Assembly (NCBI RefSeq): GCF_029238095.1
Contig: NZ_JAQWGS010000027.1
Coordinates: forward strand, 62,001 to 126,000
Direction of reading: 5' to 3'
From: Lacinutrix sp.
GTDB lineage: Bacteria; Bacteroidota; Bacteroidia; Flavobacteriales; Flavobacteriaceae
Length of the DNA stretch: 64,000 nucleotides
Shown: positions 1 to 9,035 of the stretch, in pieces
Layout of the letters: every line of letters begins with the position of its first letter
Position numbering within the stretch: position 1 is the stretch's first letter
The notes under the pieces: generated by a model
What the model was told of the DNA's origin: nothing
What the model saw: only the letters and a program-made list of their open reading frames with translations
The model's database searches: none
Translations under genes and position numbers: made by a program

Positions 1-329
1 TTGATGCTTCACCAAGAGCAATGAATAGAACTTTAGAATTATTAACTAATAAAAAACAAAAACTTGGTTATGTCTTTTGGATTTTACTCTTAACCTTTGG
101 TACAATTTTTATTTTTTTCTTTTTCGCATCAGAAATGGGTTTACTTATAAAAATAGCAACTATTCTTTCATTTATTACTGCTCCTTTTTATGCCATAATT
201 AATTATGCTCTAGTTAGCAGTAAACACACTCCAGAAAGGTGGAGACCATCTAAACCACTACATTTACTTAGCATTTTAGGAATTATTTTTCTAGTTGGTT
301 TTAGTGTCTGGTATCTTACTATTTTATAG
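1..329 (+). CDS. Nramp-family divalent metal transporter, C-terminal part (5' end outside window)
   Basis: This is the tail of an Nramp-type Mn2+/Fe2+ symporter in the inner membrane. The reading frame is open from base 3 and enters the window as DASPRAMNRTLELL, so the Met at base 21 is internal and not the true start. Two to three strongly hydrophobic segments are visible (about residues 17-37, 41-62 and 83-102 counted from that Met), with the sequence SKHTPERWRPSK between the last two. I recognise this tail from flavobacterial Nramp proteins by memory. The catalytic membrane segments that would prove the family lie upstream. It is followed after 36 bases by lipA, which has its own promoter. 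Confidence 0.75.
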   Translation, partial: DASPRAMNRTLELLTNKKQKLGYVFWILLLTFGTIFIFFFFASEMGLLIKIATILSFITAPFYAIINYALVSSKHTPERWRPSKPLHLLSILGIIFLVGFSVWYLTIL

Positions 330-338
330 AATACTTCG

Positions 339-346
339 TATCTTTG
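339..346 (+). promoter_or_regulatory. -7 promoter element TATCTTTG for lipA
   Basis: The sequence matches the Bacteroidota -7 consensus TAnnTTTG. It ends four bases before an alternative TTG start at 351, so that TTG would lie at or before the transcription start. This favours the ATG at 366. No clear -33 TTTG box is present. Confidence 0.6.
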
Positions 347-365
347 TAACTTGAAAGAAAAATTT

Positions 366-1247
366 ATGAATACGGAAACTCCTTCAGTATTATCAGTTAA
401 AGAAAGACAGCCTAAACCAAAATGGTTGCGTGTAAAATTGCCTACAGGAAAAAAGTACACAGAACTTCGTGGCTTAGTGGACAAGTACAAATTAAATACC
501 ATTTGCACCTCTGGAAGTTGCCCAAATATGGGTGAATGTTGGGGAGAAGGCACTGCTACTTTCATGATTTTAGGTAATGTTTGTACACGTTCATGTGGCT
601 TTTGCGGTGTAAAAACTGGAAGACCAGAAACTGTAGATTGGGATGAGCCTGAAAAAGTTGCACGCTCTATAAAAATCATGAAAATTAAACATGCTGTATT
701 AACTAGCGTTGATAGAGATGATTTAAAAGATATGGGAAGCATAATGTGGGCAGAAACTGTAAAATCGGTTCGCAGAATGAATCCTGAAACCACTCTTGAA
801 ACCTTAATTCCAGATTTTCAAGGTATTGAAAAGCATATAGATAGAATTATAGAAGTAGCGCCAGAAGTAGTGTCTCATAATATAGAAACCGTTAAGCGAT
901 TAACTAGAGAAGTAAGAATCCAAGCAAAATACGAGCGTAGTTTAGGTGTGTTAAAATACTTAAAACAACAAGGACAGCGCAGAACAAAATCTGGTATTAT
1001 GCTAGGTTTAGGCGAAACACGCGAAGAGGTTATAGAAACATTACAAGATTTACGTGCTAATAACGTAGACGTTGTTACTATTGGTCAATACCTTCAACCT
1101 AGTAAAAAACACTTACCTGTAAAACAATTTATTACTCCAGAGCAATTTAAAGAATACGAAACTATAGGTTTAGATTTAGGTTTCCGTCATGTAGAAAGTA
1201 GTGCACTAGTGCGTTCTTCTTACAAGGCTCAAAAACATATAAATTAA
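366..1247 (+). CDS. lipA: Lipoyl synthase (radical SAM)
   Basis: LipA inserts two sulfur atoms into octanoyl groups on the lipoyl domains of 2-oxoacid dehydrogenases and the glycine cleavage H protein, in the cytosol. The 293-residue protein carries both iron-sulfur motifs of the family: the auxiliary cluster C47-x4-C52-x5-C58 and the radical SAM motif C73-x3-C77-x2-C80. The C-terminal RSSY that supplies a serine ligand to the auxiliary cluster is also present. The ATG at 366 is preferred over a TTG at 351 because a TAnnTTTG box lies immediately before the TTG. The gap gene follows after one base, so the two are probably cotranscribed. Confidence 0.97.
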   Translation: MNTETPSVLSVKERQPKPKWLRVKLPTGKKYTELRGLVDKYKLNTICTSGSCPNMGECWGEGTATFMILGNVCTRSCGFCGVKTGRPETVDWDEPEKVARSIKIMKIKHAVLTSVDRDDLKDMGSIMWAETVKSVRRMNPETTLETLIPDFQGIEKHIDRIIEVAPEVVSHNIETVKRLTREVRIQAKYERSLGVLKYLKQQGQRRTKSGIMLGLGETREEVIETLQDLRANNVDVVTIGQYLQPSKKHLPVKQFITPEQFKEYETIGLDLGFRHVESSALVRSSYKAQKHIN

Positions 1248-1248
1248 T

Positions 1249-2265
1249 ATGATTACTGTTGCTATAAACGGTTTTGGTCGTATTGGACGTCGTGTTTTTA
1301 GACTATTACAAGAACACAAAAACATTAAAGTTATAGCAATAAATGACCTAGCAGATGCAAAAACACTGAGTCATCTATTAAAGTACGATAGTATACATGG
1401 TGTTTTTAAGGGTAAAATATCTTATAAAGAAAATAGTATTCTTGTTAATAAAGATGAAATCACCCTTTTAAACGAAAAGCATCCTAAAACTATAAATTGG
1501 GAACCATTTACTCCAGATTTTGTTATTGAAGCGACAGGGAAATTTAAAACATCTAAAGATTTAGAGTTTCATATAAAAAATGGAGCAAAACGTGTTATTT
1601 TATCTGTTCCGCCTGAAGATGACGCGATTAAAACTATTGTTTTAGGAACAAACGAAGGTATATTAGATAGTAATGAAACTATAATCTCTAATGCATCATG
1701 TACTACTAATAATGCTGCACCAATGATTGCTATTATTAACAAACTTTGTGGAATCAATCAAGCTTACATAACAACAGTACATTCATACACAACAGATCAA
1801 AGTTTACACGATCAACCACACAGAGACTTACGTCGCGCTCGTGCTGCAGGACAATCTATAGTACCCACAACTACAGGAGCTGCAAAAGCTTTAACAAAAA
1901 TTTTTCCAGAATTAGTAAATGTTATTGGTGGATGTGGTATTCGCGTACCTGTTGCAAATGGCTCGTTAACAGATATTACGTTTAATGTAAAAAAACCTGC
2001 AACTATTAAAGCAATTAATAATGCCTTTAAAAAAGCATCAAAAAACAAATACAAGGGCATTTTAGAATATACAGAAGATCCAATTGTATCTATTGATATT
2101 GTGGGAAACCCAAACTCTTGTATTTTCGATTCTCAAATGACTTCTGTTATTGGAAACATGGTTAAAATTATAGGTTGGTACGATAACGAAACTGGTTATT
2201 CTAGCCGTATAATCGACCTGATTAACAATTTGTCGACAAAAAAAGCACTTTTATCGAGTAAATAA
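1249..2265 (+). CDS. gap: Glyceraldehyde-3-phosphate dehydrogenase, type I
   Basis: This cytosolic enzyme of glycolysis and gluconeogenesis interconverts glyceraldehyde-3-phosphate and 1,3-bisphosphoglycerate. The 338-residue protein begins with a Rossmann motif (NGFGRIGRRV). D33 in INDL is the residue usually associated with NAD binding. The catalytic Cys is C151 in SNASCTTNN, and the partner His lies in TVHSYTTDQ. HDQPHRDLRRARAAGQ and VPTTTGAAKA match the substrate loop. It starts one base after lipA. Flavobacteria often carry more than one gap gene, so this need not be the only glycolytic isozyme. Confidence 0.96.
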   Translation: MITVAINGFGRIGRRVFRLLQEHKNIKVIAINDLADAKTLSHLLKYDSIHGVFKGKISYKENSILVNKDEITLLNEKHPKTINWEPFTPDFVIEATGKFKTSKDLEFHIKNGAKRVILSVPPEDDAIKTIVLGTNEGILDSNETIISNASCTTNNAAPMIAIINKLCGINQAYITTVHSYTTDQSLHDQPHRDLRRARAAGQSIVPTTTGAAKALTKIFPELVNVIGGCGIRVPVANGSLTDITFNVKKPATIKAINNAFKKASKNKYKGILEYTEDPIVSIDIVGNPNSCIFDSQMTSVIGNMVKIIGWYDNETGYSSRIIDLINNLSTKKALLSSK

Positions 2266-2266
2266 T

Positions 2267-2274
2267 TATATTTG
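2267..2274 (+). promoter_or_regulatory. -7 promoter element TATATTTG for the hybrid kinase gene
   Basis: An exact TAnnTTTG match lies in the 29-base gap between gap and the histidine kinase gene, 20 bases before the kinase ATG. No -33 box was seen at the usual spacing. Confidence 0.55.
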
Positions 2275-2294
2275 TTATAGTCAACATCGCTATA

Positions 2295-4517
2295 ATGTAT
2301 TCATTTCAGAAAACTATTTTTATATTTTTTTTGTTGTTTGGATTAACCACCTTTGCTCAAGAAGAGCTAACACAAAAAGAGATAGCCGTAATTCAGGCTG
2401 AAGTAGAAGCAGACCTGTCTTTTGCTAAAAAAAACATTGAACACTATAATTATTTACAAGCAAAAATAAGTTTAGAAAATGCTATTAATAAAGCTAAAAT
2501 ACTAAACAATAAAAAAAGTTTAGGGCTTATTTATTATAATCTTGGAAAAATTCATCATCTGTTAGAAGAGCCTAATCTAGCTATTAGAACACTCACTAGA
2601 GCAATACAAATTCAACGTATAACAAAAGACAATACTAGTGTTGCAGAAACCTACAAAACACTTGGTGATGTTTTACTCAAAATTAAAAAACCAAAAGAAG
2701 CTTTAGAACACTATAAATCCGCACAAACCTTTTCTAGTCTAGAAAATCTTCAAAAGCTAGAAACTGAGACTATTATAAAAAAAGGAGAAGCTTACCTCGC
2801 TTTAAAAGATTATAAAAATGCCGAAATAACCTTTAAAAAAGCCATTTCTTTATCTAAAAAACTTAATTTAAATAACTTACTAAGTATTAGCTTAATACAT
2901 TTAGGAGATGTACAAATTAAAAATGGCGCACTTAAATCTGCACAAAAAAACATTGAAGAAGGTATTGCAATTGCTAAGAAAAATAATGCTACAGACAACC
3001 TTAATGATGGATATTTAAGCTTAAGTAATTTACAAGAACGCGATGGGAATTATAAACTTGCAAATAAAAATTTAAAAGCCCATATAAAACTAACAGACTC
3101 ATTACTAGAAGCTAAAAATAAATTGTTATTAACTGAGAAATTTAACGAATCTAAAATTACAAATCAATTAAACGCTCAAAAACAAGTTAATGCAGAGTTA
3201 GAACAAGAGAATGAACAGGATTCTGAAACGAGTACTTTTAATCAATTAACAATTGCTTTAATTACAATACTCTCATTACTAACATTATCGCTTTACAAAA
3301 ACAATAATATTAGACTAAAATCTAATCTCATATTACAAAATAAAAATAGCGAACTTATTGAAAGTAAAGAAAAAGCTGAGCTAGCTTCAAGAACCAAAGC
3401 AAATTTTCTATCTACTGTAACTCACGAATTGCGAACACCATTATACGCAGTAACCGGATTAACAAATATGCTTTTAGAAGAAGATCCAAGACCAGAACAA
3501 ATACCACATTTAAACTCGTTAAAATTTTCTGGTGATTACCTTTTAACCTTTATTAACGATATTCTTCAAATTAATAAAATTGAAGCTCATAAAGTAGAAG
3601 TCGAGAAAGAAGTTTTTAATTTAAAAAAGAAAATTGAAAATGTCATTTCTGCTTTAAATAACTCAGCTAACAGCAATAATGTTAAAATACATTTTGAATT
3701 CGACAAAAAACTACCTCACAATTATTTGTCTGATCAGCTTAAAATCTCTCAAATTTTAATTAACCTAATTGGAAACTCAATAAAGTTTACAAAAGATGGA
3801 GATATTTGGGTTAGAGTGCACAAAATAGAAGTTACTAACGGTATTTATAACATAAAAATAGAAGTTGAAGACAATGGTATAGGAATTAGTAAAGAAAAGC
3901 AAGCAAAAATGTTTGATAGCTTCTCTCAAGGCTCTATTCAAATTAACAGAAAATATGGTGGAACTGGATTAGGACTTTCTATTGTAAAAGGTTTAATAGA
4001 CATACTTAATGGAAAAATATACTTCGATAGCGAACTTGGAAAAGGCACGACTTTCTTTATAGAAATACCTTTTGAATTTGCAGAAGAAACAATTGAAAAA
4101 GAAAAAATAAATTATTTTAAAGACTTAAATGAAGACGTTTTAAGTAAAATCAATATTCTTTTAGTTGAAGACAACAAAATCAACCAAATGATTACTAAAA
4201 AGATTTTAAACAAACTGAAACTTAATTGCGACATTGTAGAAAATGGTGAAGATGCCATTGAAAAAGTAAAAGTTAATACTTACGGTGTTGTTTTAATGGA
4301 TATTCATATGCCAGGAATTAGCGGGATTGAGGCAACAAAAATAATTAGAAAATTCAATAAAGACCTTCCTATATACGCACTTACTGCTGTAACAATAGAA
4401 GATAAAATGGTAGAGTTTGACGAAGCAGAATTTACCGATATTATTAGCAAACCATTTAAGCAAGAAGATTTCGAAAAGAAATTATTTGATGTAATCGTAT
4501 TTAAAGAAAACGCTTAA
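2295..4517 (+). CDS. TPR-containing hybrid histidine kinase with receiver domain
   Basis: This is a membrane-bound two-component sensor of 740 residues. Domains in order: signal peptide (about 1-21, ending TTFAQ), periplasmic TPR-like helical repeats (about 40-290), a short coiled coil, one membrane segment (about 317-335), a HisKA domain with phosphorylated H377 in VTHELRTP, an ATPase domain with N494, the DNGIGI G1 box (526-531) and the GGTGLGLS G2 box (555-562), and a receiver domain with D669 and K719. There is no DNA-binding output domain and no response regulator nearby. Phosphate may therefore pass to an unlinked Hpt or regulator. The signal sensed is unknown. It ends one base from convergent lpxK. 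Confidence 0.93.
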   Translation: MYSFQKTIFIFFLLFGLTTFAQEELTQKEIAVIQAEVEADLSFAKKNIEHYNYLQAKISLENAINKAKILNNKKSLGLIYYNLGKIHHLLEEPNLAIRTLTRAIQIQRITKDNTSVAETYKTLGDVLLKIKKPKEALEHYKSAQTFSSLENLQKLETETIIKKGEAYLALKDYKNAEITFKKAISLSKKLNLNNLLSISLIHLGDVQIKNGALKSAQKNIEEGIAIAKKNNATDNLNDGYLSLSNLQERDGNYKLANKNLKAHIKLTDSLLEAKNKLLLTEKFNESKITNQLNAQKQVNAELEQENEQDSETSTFNQLTIALITILSLLTLSLYKNNNIRLKSNLILQNKNSELIESKEKAELASRTKANFLSTVTHELRTPLYAVTGLTNMLLEEDPRPEQIPHLNSLKFSGDYLLTFINDILQINKIEAHKVEVEKEVFNLKKKIENVISALNNSANSNNVKIHFEFDKKLPHNYLSDQLKISQILINLIGNSIKFTKDGDIWVRVHKIEVTNGIYNIKIEVEDNGIGISKEKQAKMFDSFSQGSIQINRKYGGTGLGLSIVKGLIDILNGKIYFDSELGKGTTFFIEIPFEFAEETIEKEKINYFKDLNEDVLSKINILLVEDNKINQMITKKILNKLKLNCDIVENGEDAIEKVKVNTYGVVLMDIHMPGISGIEATKIIRKFNKDLPIYALTAVTIEDKMVEFDEAEFTDIISKPFKQEDFEKKLFDVIVFKENA

Positions 4518-4518
4518 A

Positions 4519-5517
4519 CTAAATTTTGGAGTTCACTAATTCGTTAAAAACTTGCGCGTTATCTATAGTAATTGTAATGGGAAGATAGAATAAATTATCT
4601 CCTAACTGCTGCTCTTCTAAAAGTCTAACATAATCCTTCTCTGTGGTTACAACAAGCTTATGTTTAGAGATAACCTCGATTTCTTTTTTAGAAAAATCAT
4701 GATGATCACCATATTCTAAATGGTTAAAGCTTAAACCTTCTTTTTTTAAAAATGCAGTTAAAGGTTTTGCATTAGCAATACCAGTTACAAGTGTAAAATC
4801 TTTTAAATCTTGTAATGCTACATTTTTTTGTTTACCTACAACTTCTCTAGCGTAACTTATGCTGCTAAAAAAAAAATGTTGGTGATTTTTAGGCTTTAAT
4901 TTAGATACTATAGTTTGTTTTTGGGATTGTGACAAATCACTTGGGCATTTAGTAACAACTATTATTTGCGCACGTTTTGCACCTTGTTTTGGCTCACGTA
5001 AATTACCTGTTGGTAACACCAAATCATAACAATATAAATTAGAATACGTAGTAAGTAAAATATTAAGCTTCGCTTTAACTTTTCTATGCTGAAAAGCATC
5101 ATCTAATAAAATTAAATTGGGTTGTTTTTTTAACGCTCTAAGTTTAGAAATACCATTTTGCCTATTTTCATCAACAGCAACGGTTATTTCATTTTTAAAT
5201 TTATTATAAAACTGAAACGGCTCATCTCCAAGTGTTTTGGCAGAAGATGTATTGTTAGCTAACAAAAAACCTTTAGTCTTTCTGCCATAGCCTCTACTTA
5301 ATGTCGCTAAAGTATAATCTTTATGTAACAGTCTAATTAAATACTCAACCATTGGTGTTTTTCCAGTTCCACCAGCACTAATATTACCAATACAAACCAC
5401 AGGAAAATGGTAAGATTTAGAAGCAAATAGACCTAAATCATAAAATCTATTACGCAACCAAGTAATGCCAAAATAAATAGGCACGATTGGGAATAATAAG
5501 ACTCTAATAAATTTCAT
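4519..5517 (-). CDS. lpxK: Tetraacyldisaccharide 4'-kinase (lipid A biosynthesis)
   Basis: LpxK phosphorylates the 4' position of the lipid A disaccharide at the cytosolic face of the inner membrane. The protein has 332 residues, the normal size. An N-terminal membrane-associated helix (about 4-20) precedes a Walker A motif with key residues GGTGKT at 49-54. LDDAFQHR matches the conserved catalytic DDxxQH region. The gene is convergent with the kinase gene, with only one base between the two stop codons, so transcripts probably overlap. The presence of lpxK indicates a lipid A-containing outer membrane. Confidence 0.95.
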   Translation of the reverse strand: MKFIRVLLFPIVPIYFGITWLRNRFYDLGLFASKSYHFPVVCIGNISAGGTGKTPMVEYLIRLLHKDYTLATLSRGYGRKTKGFLLANNTSSAKTLGDEPFQFYNKFKNEITVAVDENRQNGISKLRALKKQPNLILLDDAFQHRKVKAKLNILLTTYSNLYCYDLVLPTGNLREPKQGAKRAQIIVVTKCPSDLSQSQKQTIVSKLKPKNHQHFFFSSISYAREVVGKQKNVALQDLKDFTLVTGIANAKPLTAFLKKEGLSFNHLEYGDHHDFSKKEIEVISKHKLVVTTEKDYVRLLEEQQLGDNLFYLPITITIDNAQVFNELVNSKI

Positions 5518-5551
5518 TAGTAAGGTTTAAGTATAACGAAAGTAAAAATTT

Positions 5552-5559
5552 TATATTTG
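5552..5559 (+). promoter_or_regulatory. -7 promoter element TATATTTG for the NIF3-family gene
   Basis: An exact TAnnTTTG match stands 26 bases before the ATG, in the divergent gap with lpxK. Confidence 0.6.
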
Positions 5560-5584
5560 TTATAAATCAATTCATACAAATAAA

Positions 5585-6679
5585 ATGATTATTCAAGATG
5601 TTATAAACCACCTCGAAGACTTTGCGCCTTTAGCATACGCAGAAGATTTCGATAATGTAGGATTACTAGTAGGAGATAAAAACGCTAGTTTAACAGGTGT
5701 ATTAGTAACCTTAGACACTTTAGAAGAAGTTGTGGATGAAGCAATAGAAAACAACTGTAACCTAATTGTAAGTTTTCATCCTATTATTTTTAAAGGTTTA
5801 AAGAAGCTTACAGGTAAAACATATGTAGAACGCACAGTACAAAAAGCTATAAAAAACGATATTGCTATTTATGCCATTCATACTGCGTTAGATAACCATA
5901 TAAAAGGTGTAAACTATATAATTTGCGAACAACTTGGATTATTAAATAGAAAAATATTAATACCACAAGTAGAAACCATAAAAAAACTTACTACTTATGT
6001 GCCAAAAAGTGAGGCAGACAAATTAAGAGCAGCCATTTTTAACATTGGAGCTGGCAGTATTGGAAACTACAGCAATTGTAGTTTTAATGTAGAAGGTATT
6101 GGCGGTTACAATGGTAATGAAAATTCTAATCCTGTTATTGGTGAAAAAGGAAAAACACATTATGAAAATGAAACAAAAATAAGTGTCACTTTCGCTAAAC
6201 ATCTAGAATCTAAAGTAGTAGAAACATTATTTAAAAACCATCCTTACGAAGAAGTTGCCTACGAAATAACAACCTTAGAAAACAAAAACCAGAATATTGG
6301 TATGGGAATGGTTGGCACTCTAAAAAAACCAATGACTGAACATGATTTTTTTAAGTTTTTGAAAACTACAATGAAAACCAAAAGCATACGCCATTCAAAA
6401 TTTACAAATAAACAAATTCAAAAAGTAGCCGTTTTAGGAGGCTCAGGAAGTTTTGCTATTAAAGCTGCAATAGCAGCAAAAGCTGATGTTTTTGTAACTT
6501 CAGACCTAAAATACCACGACTTCTTCTCTGCCGAAAACACCATTATTTTGGCAGATATTGGACATTATGAAAGCGAACAGTACACAAAAAACGGTTTAGT
6601 TGCACATCTTACAAAAAAAATTAGTAATTTTGCAGTCGTTTTATCAAAGACAAACACCAATCCTGTTAACTATTTTTAA
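5585..6679 (+). CDS. NIF3-like protein (Nif3/YqfO family, GTP cyclohydrolase I type 2 superfamily)
   Basis: The 364-residue protein has the two Nif3 lobes with an inserted PII-like middle domain (about 125-250), the YqfO architecture. Candidate metal ligands are visible: the His in SFHPIIF, the His and Asp in HTALDN, and the His and Glu in DIGHYESEQ near the C terminus. The family binds a dinuclear metal centre. Its physiological role is not settled, and database labels as GTP cyclohydrolase are weakly founded. It sits three bases before the coiled-coil gene below, a neighbour I associate with this family in Bacteroidota. The pair is probably one operon ended by the hairpin at 7487-7518. Confidence 0.93.
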   Translation: MIIQDVINHLEDFAPLAYAEDFDNVGLLVGDKNASLTGVLVTLDTLEEVVDEAIENNCNLIVSFHPIIFKGLKKLTGKTYVERTVQKAIKNDIAIYAIHTALDNHIKGVNYIICEQLGLLNRKILIPQVETIKKLTTYVPKSEADKLRAAIFNIGAGSIGNYSNCSFNVEGIGGYNGNENSNPVIGEKGKTHYENETKISVTFAKHLESKVVETLFKNHPYEEVAYEITTLENKNQNIGMGMVGTLKKPMTEHDFFKFLKTTMKTKSIRHSKFTNKQIQKVAVLGGSGSFAIKAAIAAKADVFVTSDLKYHDFFSAENTIILADIGHYESEQYTKNGLVAHLTKKISNFAVVLSKTNTNPVNYF

Positions 6680-6682
6680 AGT

Positions 6683-7462
6683 ATGGCAAAGAGTAAAGAA
6701 ATAAGTGTTGAGCAACGTTTAAGAGCTTTATACGATTTACAATTAATCGATTCTAGAATCGATGAGATAAGAAACGTTCGTGGAGAACTACCTTTAGAAG
6801 TTAGTGATTTAGAAGACGAAGTCGCTGGATTAAATAAAAGATTAGAAAAACTTGAAGAGAATTTAGCAGCAACCGATACTCAAATTAGCGACAAAAAAAA
6901 TCTAATTGAAGAAGCTAAAACTTTAATAAAAAAGTACAGCGAGCAGCAAAAAAATGTTAGAAATAACAGAGAATTCAACTCGATTACTAAAGAAGTTGAG
7001 TACCAAGAACTAGAGATAGAGCTTGCCGAAAAACACATTAGAGAGTTTAGAGCTCAAATAGAGCAAAAGAAAGAGATTGCAGACAAAACAAGAGCACATG
7101 CGAAAGAGCGTGAAAACCACCTTAAGCATAAAAAAAGTGAGTTGAATGCTATTTTAGCTGAAACTGAAAAAGAAGAAGAGGCTCTTATTAAAAAGTCTGA
7201 GGACTACAAGAAAAAAATAGAAGAGCGTCTTGTTAAAGCATACAACCGTATACGTACAAATGTAAAAAATGGTTTAGCAGTTGTACCAATCGAAAGAGGT
7301 GCATCAGGCGGTTCTTACTTTACTATTCCACCTCAAGTACAAATGGAAATTGCAGCTCGTAAAAAAATTATTACAGATGAGCATTCTGGACGTATTTTAG
7401 TAGACGAAGTTTTAGCTGAAGAACAACAAGCAAAAATGGAAAAAATGTTTAAAAACTTATAA
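6683..7462 (+). CDS. Coiled-coil protein with degenerate C4 zinc ribbon (CdsZ/CT398-like)
   Basis: The 259-residue protein is almost entirely a charged coiled coil (about 10-190), followed by a short C-terminal module that aligns with the C4 zinc ribbon of this family (residues 200-245). The fold signatures are kept, with IPPQ at 215-218 and SGRILV at 235-240. The four positions that normally carry zinc-binding Cys are S208, S211, D232 and S235, so no zinc should be bound. The molecular role is unknown; distant relatives have been linked to regulation or scaffolding. It is cotranscribed with the NIF3 gene. Confidence 0.88.
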   Translation: MAKSKEISVEQRLRALYDLQLIDSRIDEIRNVRGELPLEVSDLEDEVAGLNKRLEKLEENLAATDTQISDKKNLIEEAKTLIKKYSEQQKNVRNNREFNSITKEVEYQELEIELAEKHIREFRAQIEQKKEIADKTRAHAKERENHLKHKKSELNAILAETEKEEEALIKKSEDYKKKIEERLVKAYNRIRTNVKNGLAVVPIERGASGGSYFTIPPQVQMEIAARKKIITDEHSGRILVDEVLAEEQQAKMEKMFKNL

Positions 7463-7486
7463 TTTTTTTTCTTTTAAAATCATAAC

Positions 7487-7518
7487 AAAGCCTTCATTAA
7501 AAATGAAGGCTTTTTTTT
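7487..7518 (+). terminator. Rho-independent terminator
   Basis: A 12-bp perfect stem (AAAGCCTTCATT with AATGAAGGCTTT) with a 3-base loop is followed by a T tract. It closes the NIF3/coiled-coil operon. Confidence 0.92.
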
Positions 7519-7586
7519 AGCAAAATTTTAAAACAATTAAAATTAAGGTTACTTAACTTTACAGTAGAAAATTGAAAAATAAACCT

Positions 7587-8252
7587 ATGAAAAAGTTAAT
7601 ACTATTAGTTTTAGTGAGTGTCATGTTTAGTTGTAAAAATACAGCCCAAAATACAGAGTTAAAAACAATCCAAGACAATATAAAAAATGCAAAACCTGTT
7701 GAAGTTCCAATAGAAAACGGAATGGCCAAAGCCTACTTTGCTAGTGGCTGCTTTTGGTGTGTAGAAGCCATTTACGAAAGCGTAAAAGGAGTAGAAGAAT
7801 CTATTAGTGGTTATGCTGGTGGACATACAAAAAATCCAACTTACGAAGCTAGCAACACTGGAAGAACAGGACACGCAGAAGCTGTAGAAATTATTTACAA
7901 CCCAGAAATTGTAAGTTTCGACACCTTGGTAGATGTATACTTTGCATCCCAAAATCCAACGCAAGTTAATGGTCAAGGTCCAGATAATGGCTCACAATAC
8001 CGTTCTATTATTTTATATCAAAACGAAGCGCAGAAAAAAATTATCGAATCTAAAAAAGCAGATTTAGCGAGTAAACTTAACAGGATTGTTGCTGCAGAAG
8101 TATACCCATTCCAAAAGTTTTGGGTTGCAGAAGACTATCATCAAAATTACGAAAAACTACATCCAGAAAATAGGTATATCCAAGGCGTTTCAATACCAAG
8201 ATTAAAACGTTTTCAAGCAAAAATGCCTGAGATTTTGAAAAAAAACCATTAA
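7587..8252 (+). CDS. msrA: Peptide-methionine (S)-S-oxide reductase, lipoprotein form
   Basis: MsrA reduces methionine S-sulfoxide in oxidised proteins. From the ATG at 7587 the protein has 221 residues and begins with a lipoprotein signal peptide (MKKLILLVLVSVMFSC, lipid Cys at 16). It should therefore sit in the envelope, facing the periplasm or outer membrane. The active-site motif GCFWC carries catalytic C55, and GHAEAVEI and the C-terminal HQNYEK match the family. A TTG 15 bases upstream is a weaker start. A partial -7 box (TAACTTTA, 7554-7561) lies upstream. No MsrB domain is fused or adjacent. Confidence 0.95.
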   Translation: MKKLILLVLVSVMFSCKNTAQNTELKTIQDNIKNAKPVEVPIENGMAKAYFASGCFWCVEAIYESVKGVEESISGYAGGHTKNPTYEASNTGRTGHAEAVEIIYNPEIVSFDTLVDVYFASQNPTQVNGQGPDNGSQYRSIILYQNEAQKKIIESKKADLASKLNRIVAAEVYPFQKFWVAEDYHQNYEKLHPENRYIQGVSIPRLKRFQAKMPEILKKNH

Positions 8253-8364
8253 TTAAAGTAATGTAAAAATGGGTAATAGTGGTTTAACGATTAATAAACC
8301 AAGGTTTTAAATAAAAATAATTAAGATTAAGCTATCAAAATTATTTTCTAAATAAATTAAACTG

Positions 8365-8799
8365 TTAGTATAACAATTTAAAACTCTTTGCTATATTTTC
8401 GCCTTCAACAATATCTTTATCATAACAATATATGGTTGTTTCGTAAATAATACTTTTGTCTGGATGATACATAACAACAACAAAAACTGGTGTTCTAATA
8501 TCACCATCTATATCTGTTGCTCTCACATAATAGCCTTTAGCAACATTTCTTAATTTTTTTGGTGTTTTAACCTCATATAAAGATAATTGGCTAGCAATAA
8601 CTTTTGTGGTTTTAGATAGGTCTAAAAAGTAATCACTAGCTACCTCACTTGGATAAAATATCTCTGTATCTACAGCCAAATCATTATTTTCATAACCAAC
8701 AACACGAATTGATTCAGTATCATATAATTCTATGTTTTTAGTTGTTTCGTAAGAAAAAAAATATTTTTCGGAAGTAATCGTTGTTTGAGCAAAACCCAT
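8365..8799 (-). CDS. Secreted protein of unknown function, start codon unusual or lost
   Basis: I do not recognise the family. From the only ATG the protein has 144 residues and begins MGFAQTTITSEKYFF, which looks like the last part of a signal peptide. The same frame is open upstream to an ATA codon at 8863-8865, directly after a stop. That extension encodes a classic signal peptide (basic IKTKHIIKN, then hydrophobic IIYTAVFLIGIIQMGFAQ). No ATG, GTG or TTG exists in it. Either a non-AUG codon is used or the original ATG mutated to ATA and export is lost. It neighbours other damaged genes, so it may be a pseudogene. The mature part looks like a soluble beta-rich domain. Confidence 0.6.
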   Translation of the reverse strand: MGFAQTTITSEKYFFSYETTKNIELYDTESIRVVGYENNDLAVDTEIFYPSEVASDYFLDLSKTTKVIASQLSLYEVKTPKKLRNVAKGYYVRATDIDGDIRTPVFVVVMYHPDKSIIYETTIYCYDKDIVEGENIAKSFKLLY

Positions 8800-9035
8800 T
8801 TGAATTATTCCTATTAGAAAAACTGCAGTATAAATTATATTTTTAATTATGTGTTTTGTTTTTATTTACTTACAATAAGTAATTATTTATCTGTTAGTGC
8901 TTAAGTTCTAATTTTGGTTTTTAAAATATAGTCACTTTTTAAAGAATGATTATAGAAAAATTTAAAAAATCTAAATATTAGTAGCCATACTCTTAAAAAT
9001 TAATGGATACAATTTATCTTTTGTTCTAAATATGC

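Noticed and set aside
203-793. A 196-residue minus-strand ORF over lipA
   Set aside because: It is antisense to a clearly conserved gene, spans the transporter-lipA gap, and its translation has no protein-like family features.
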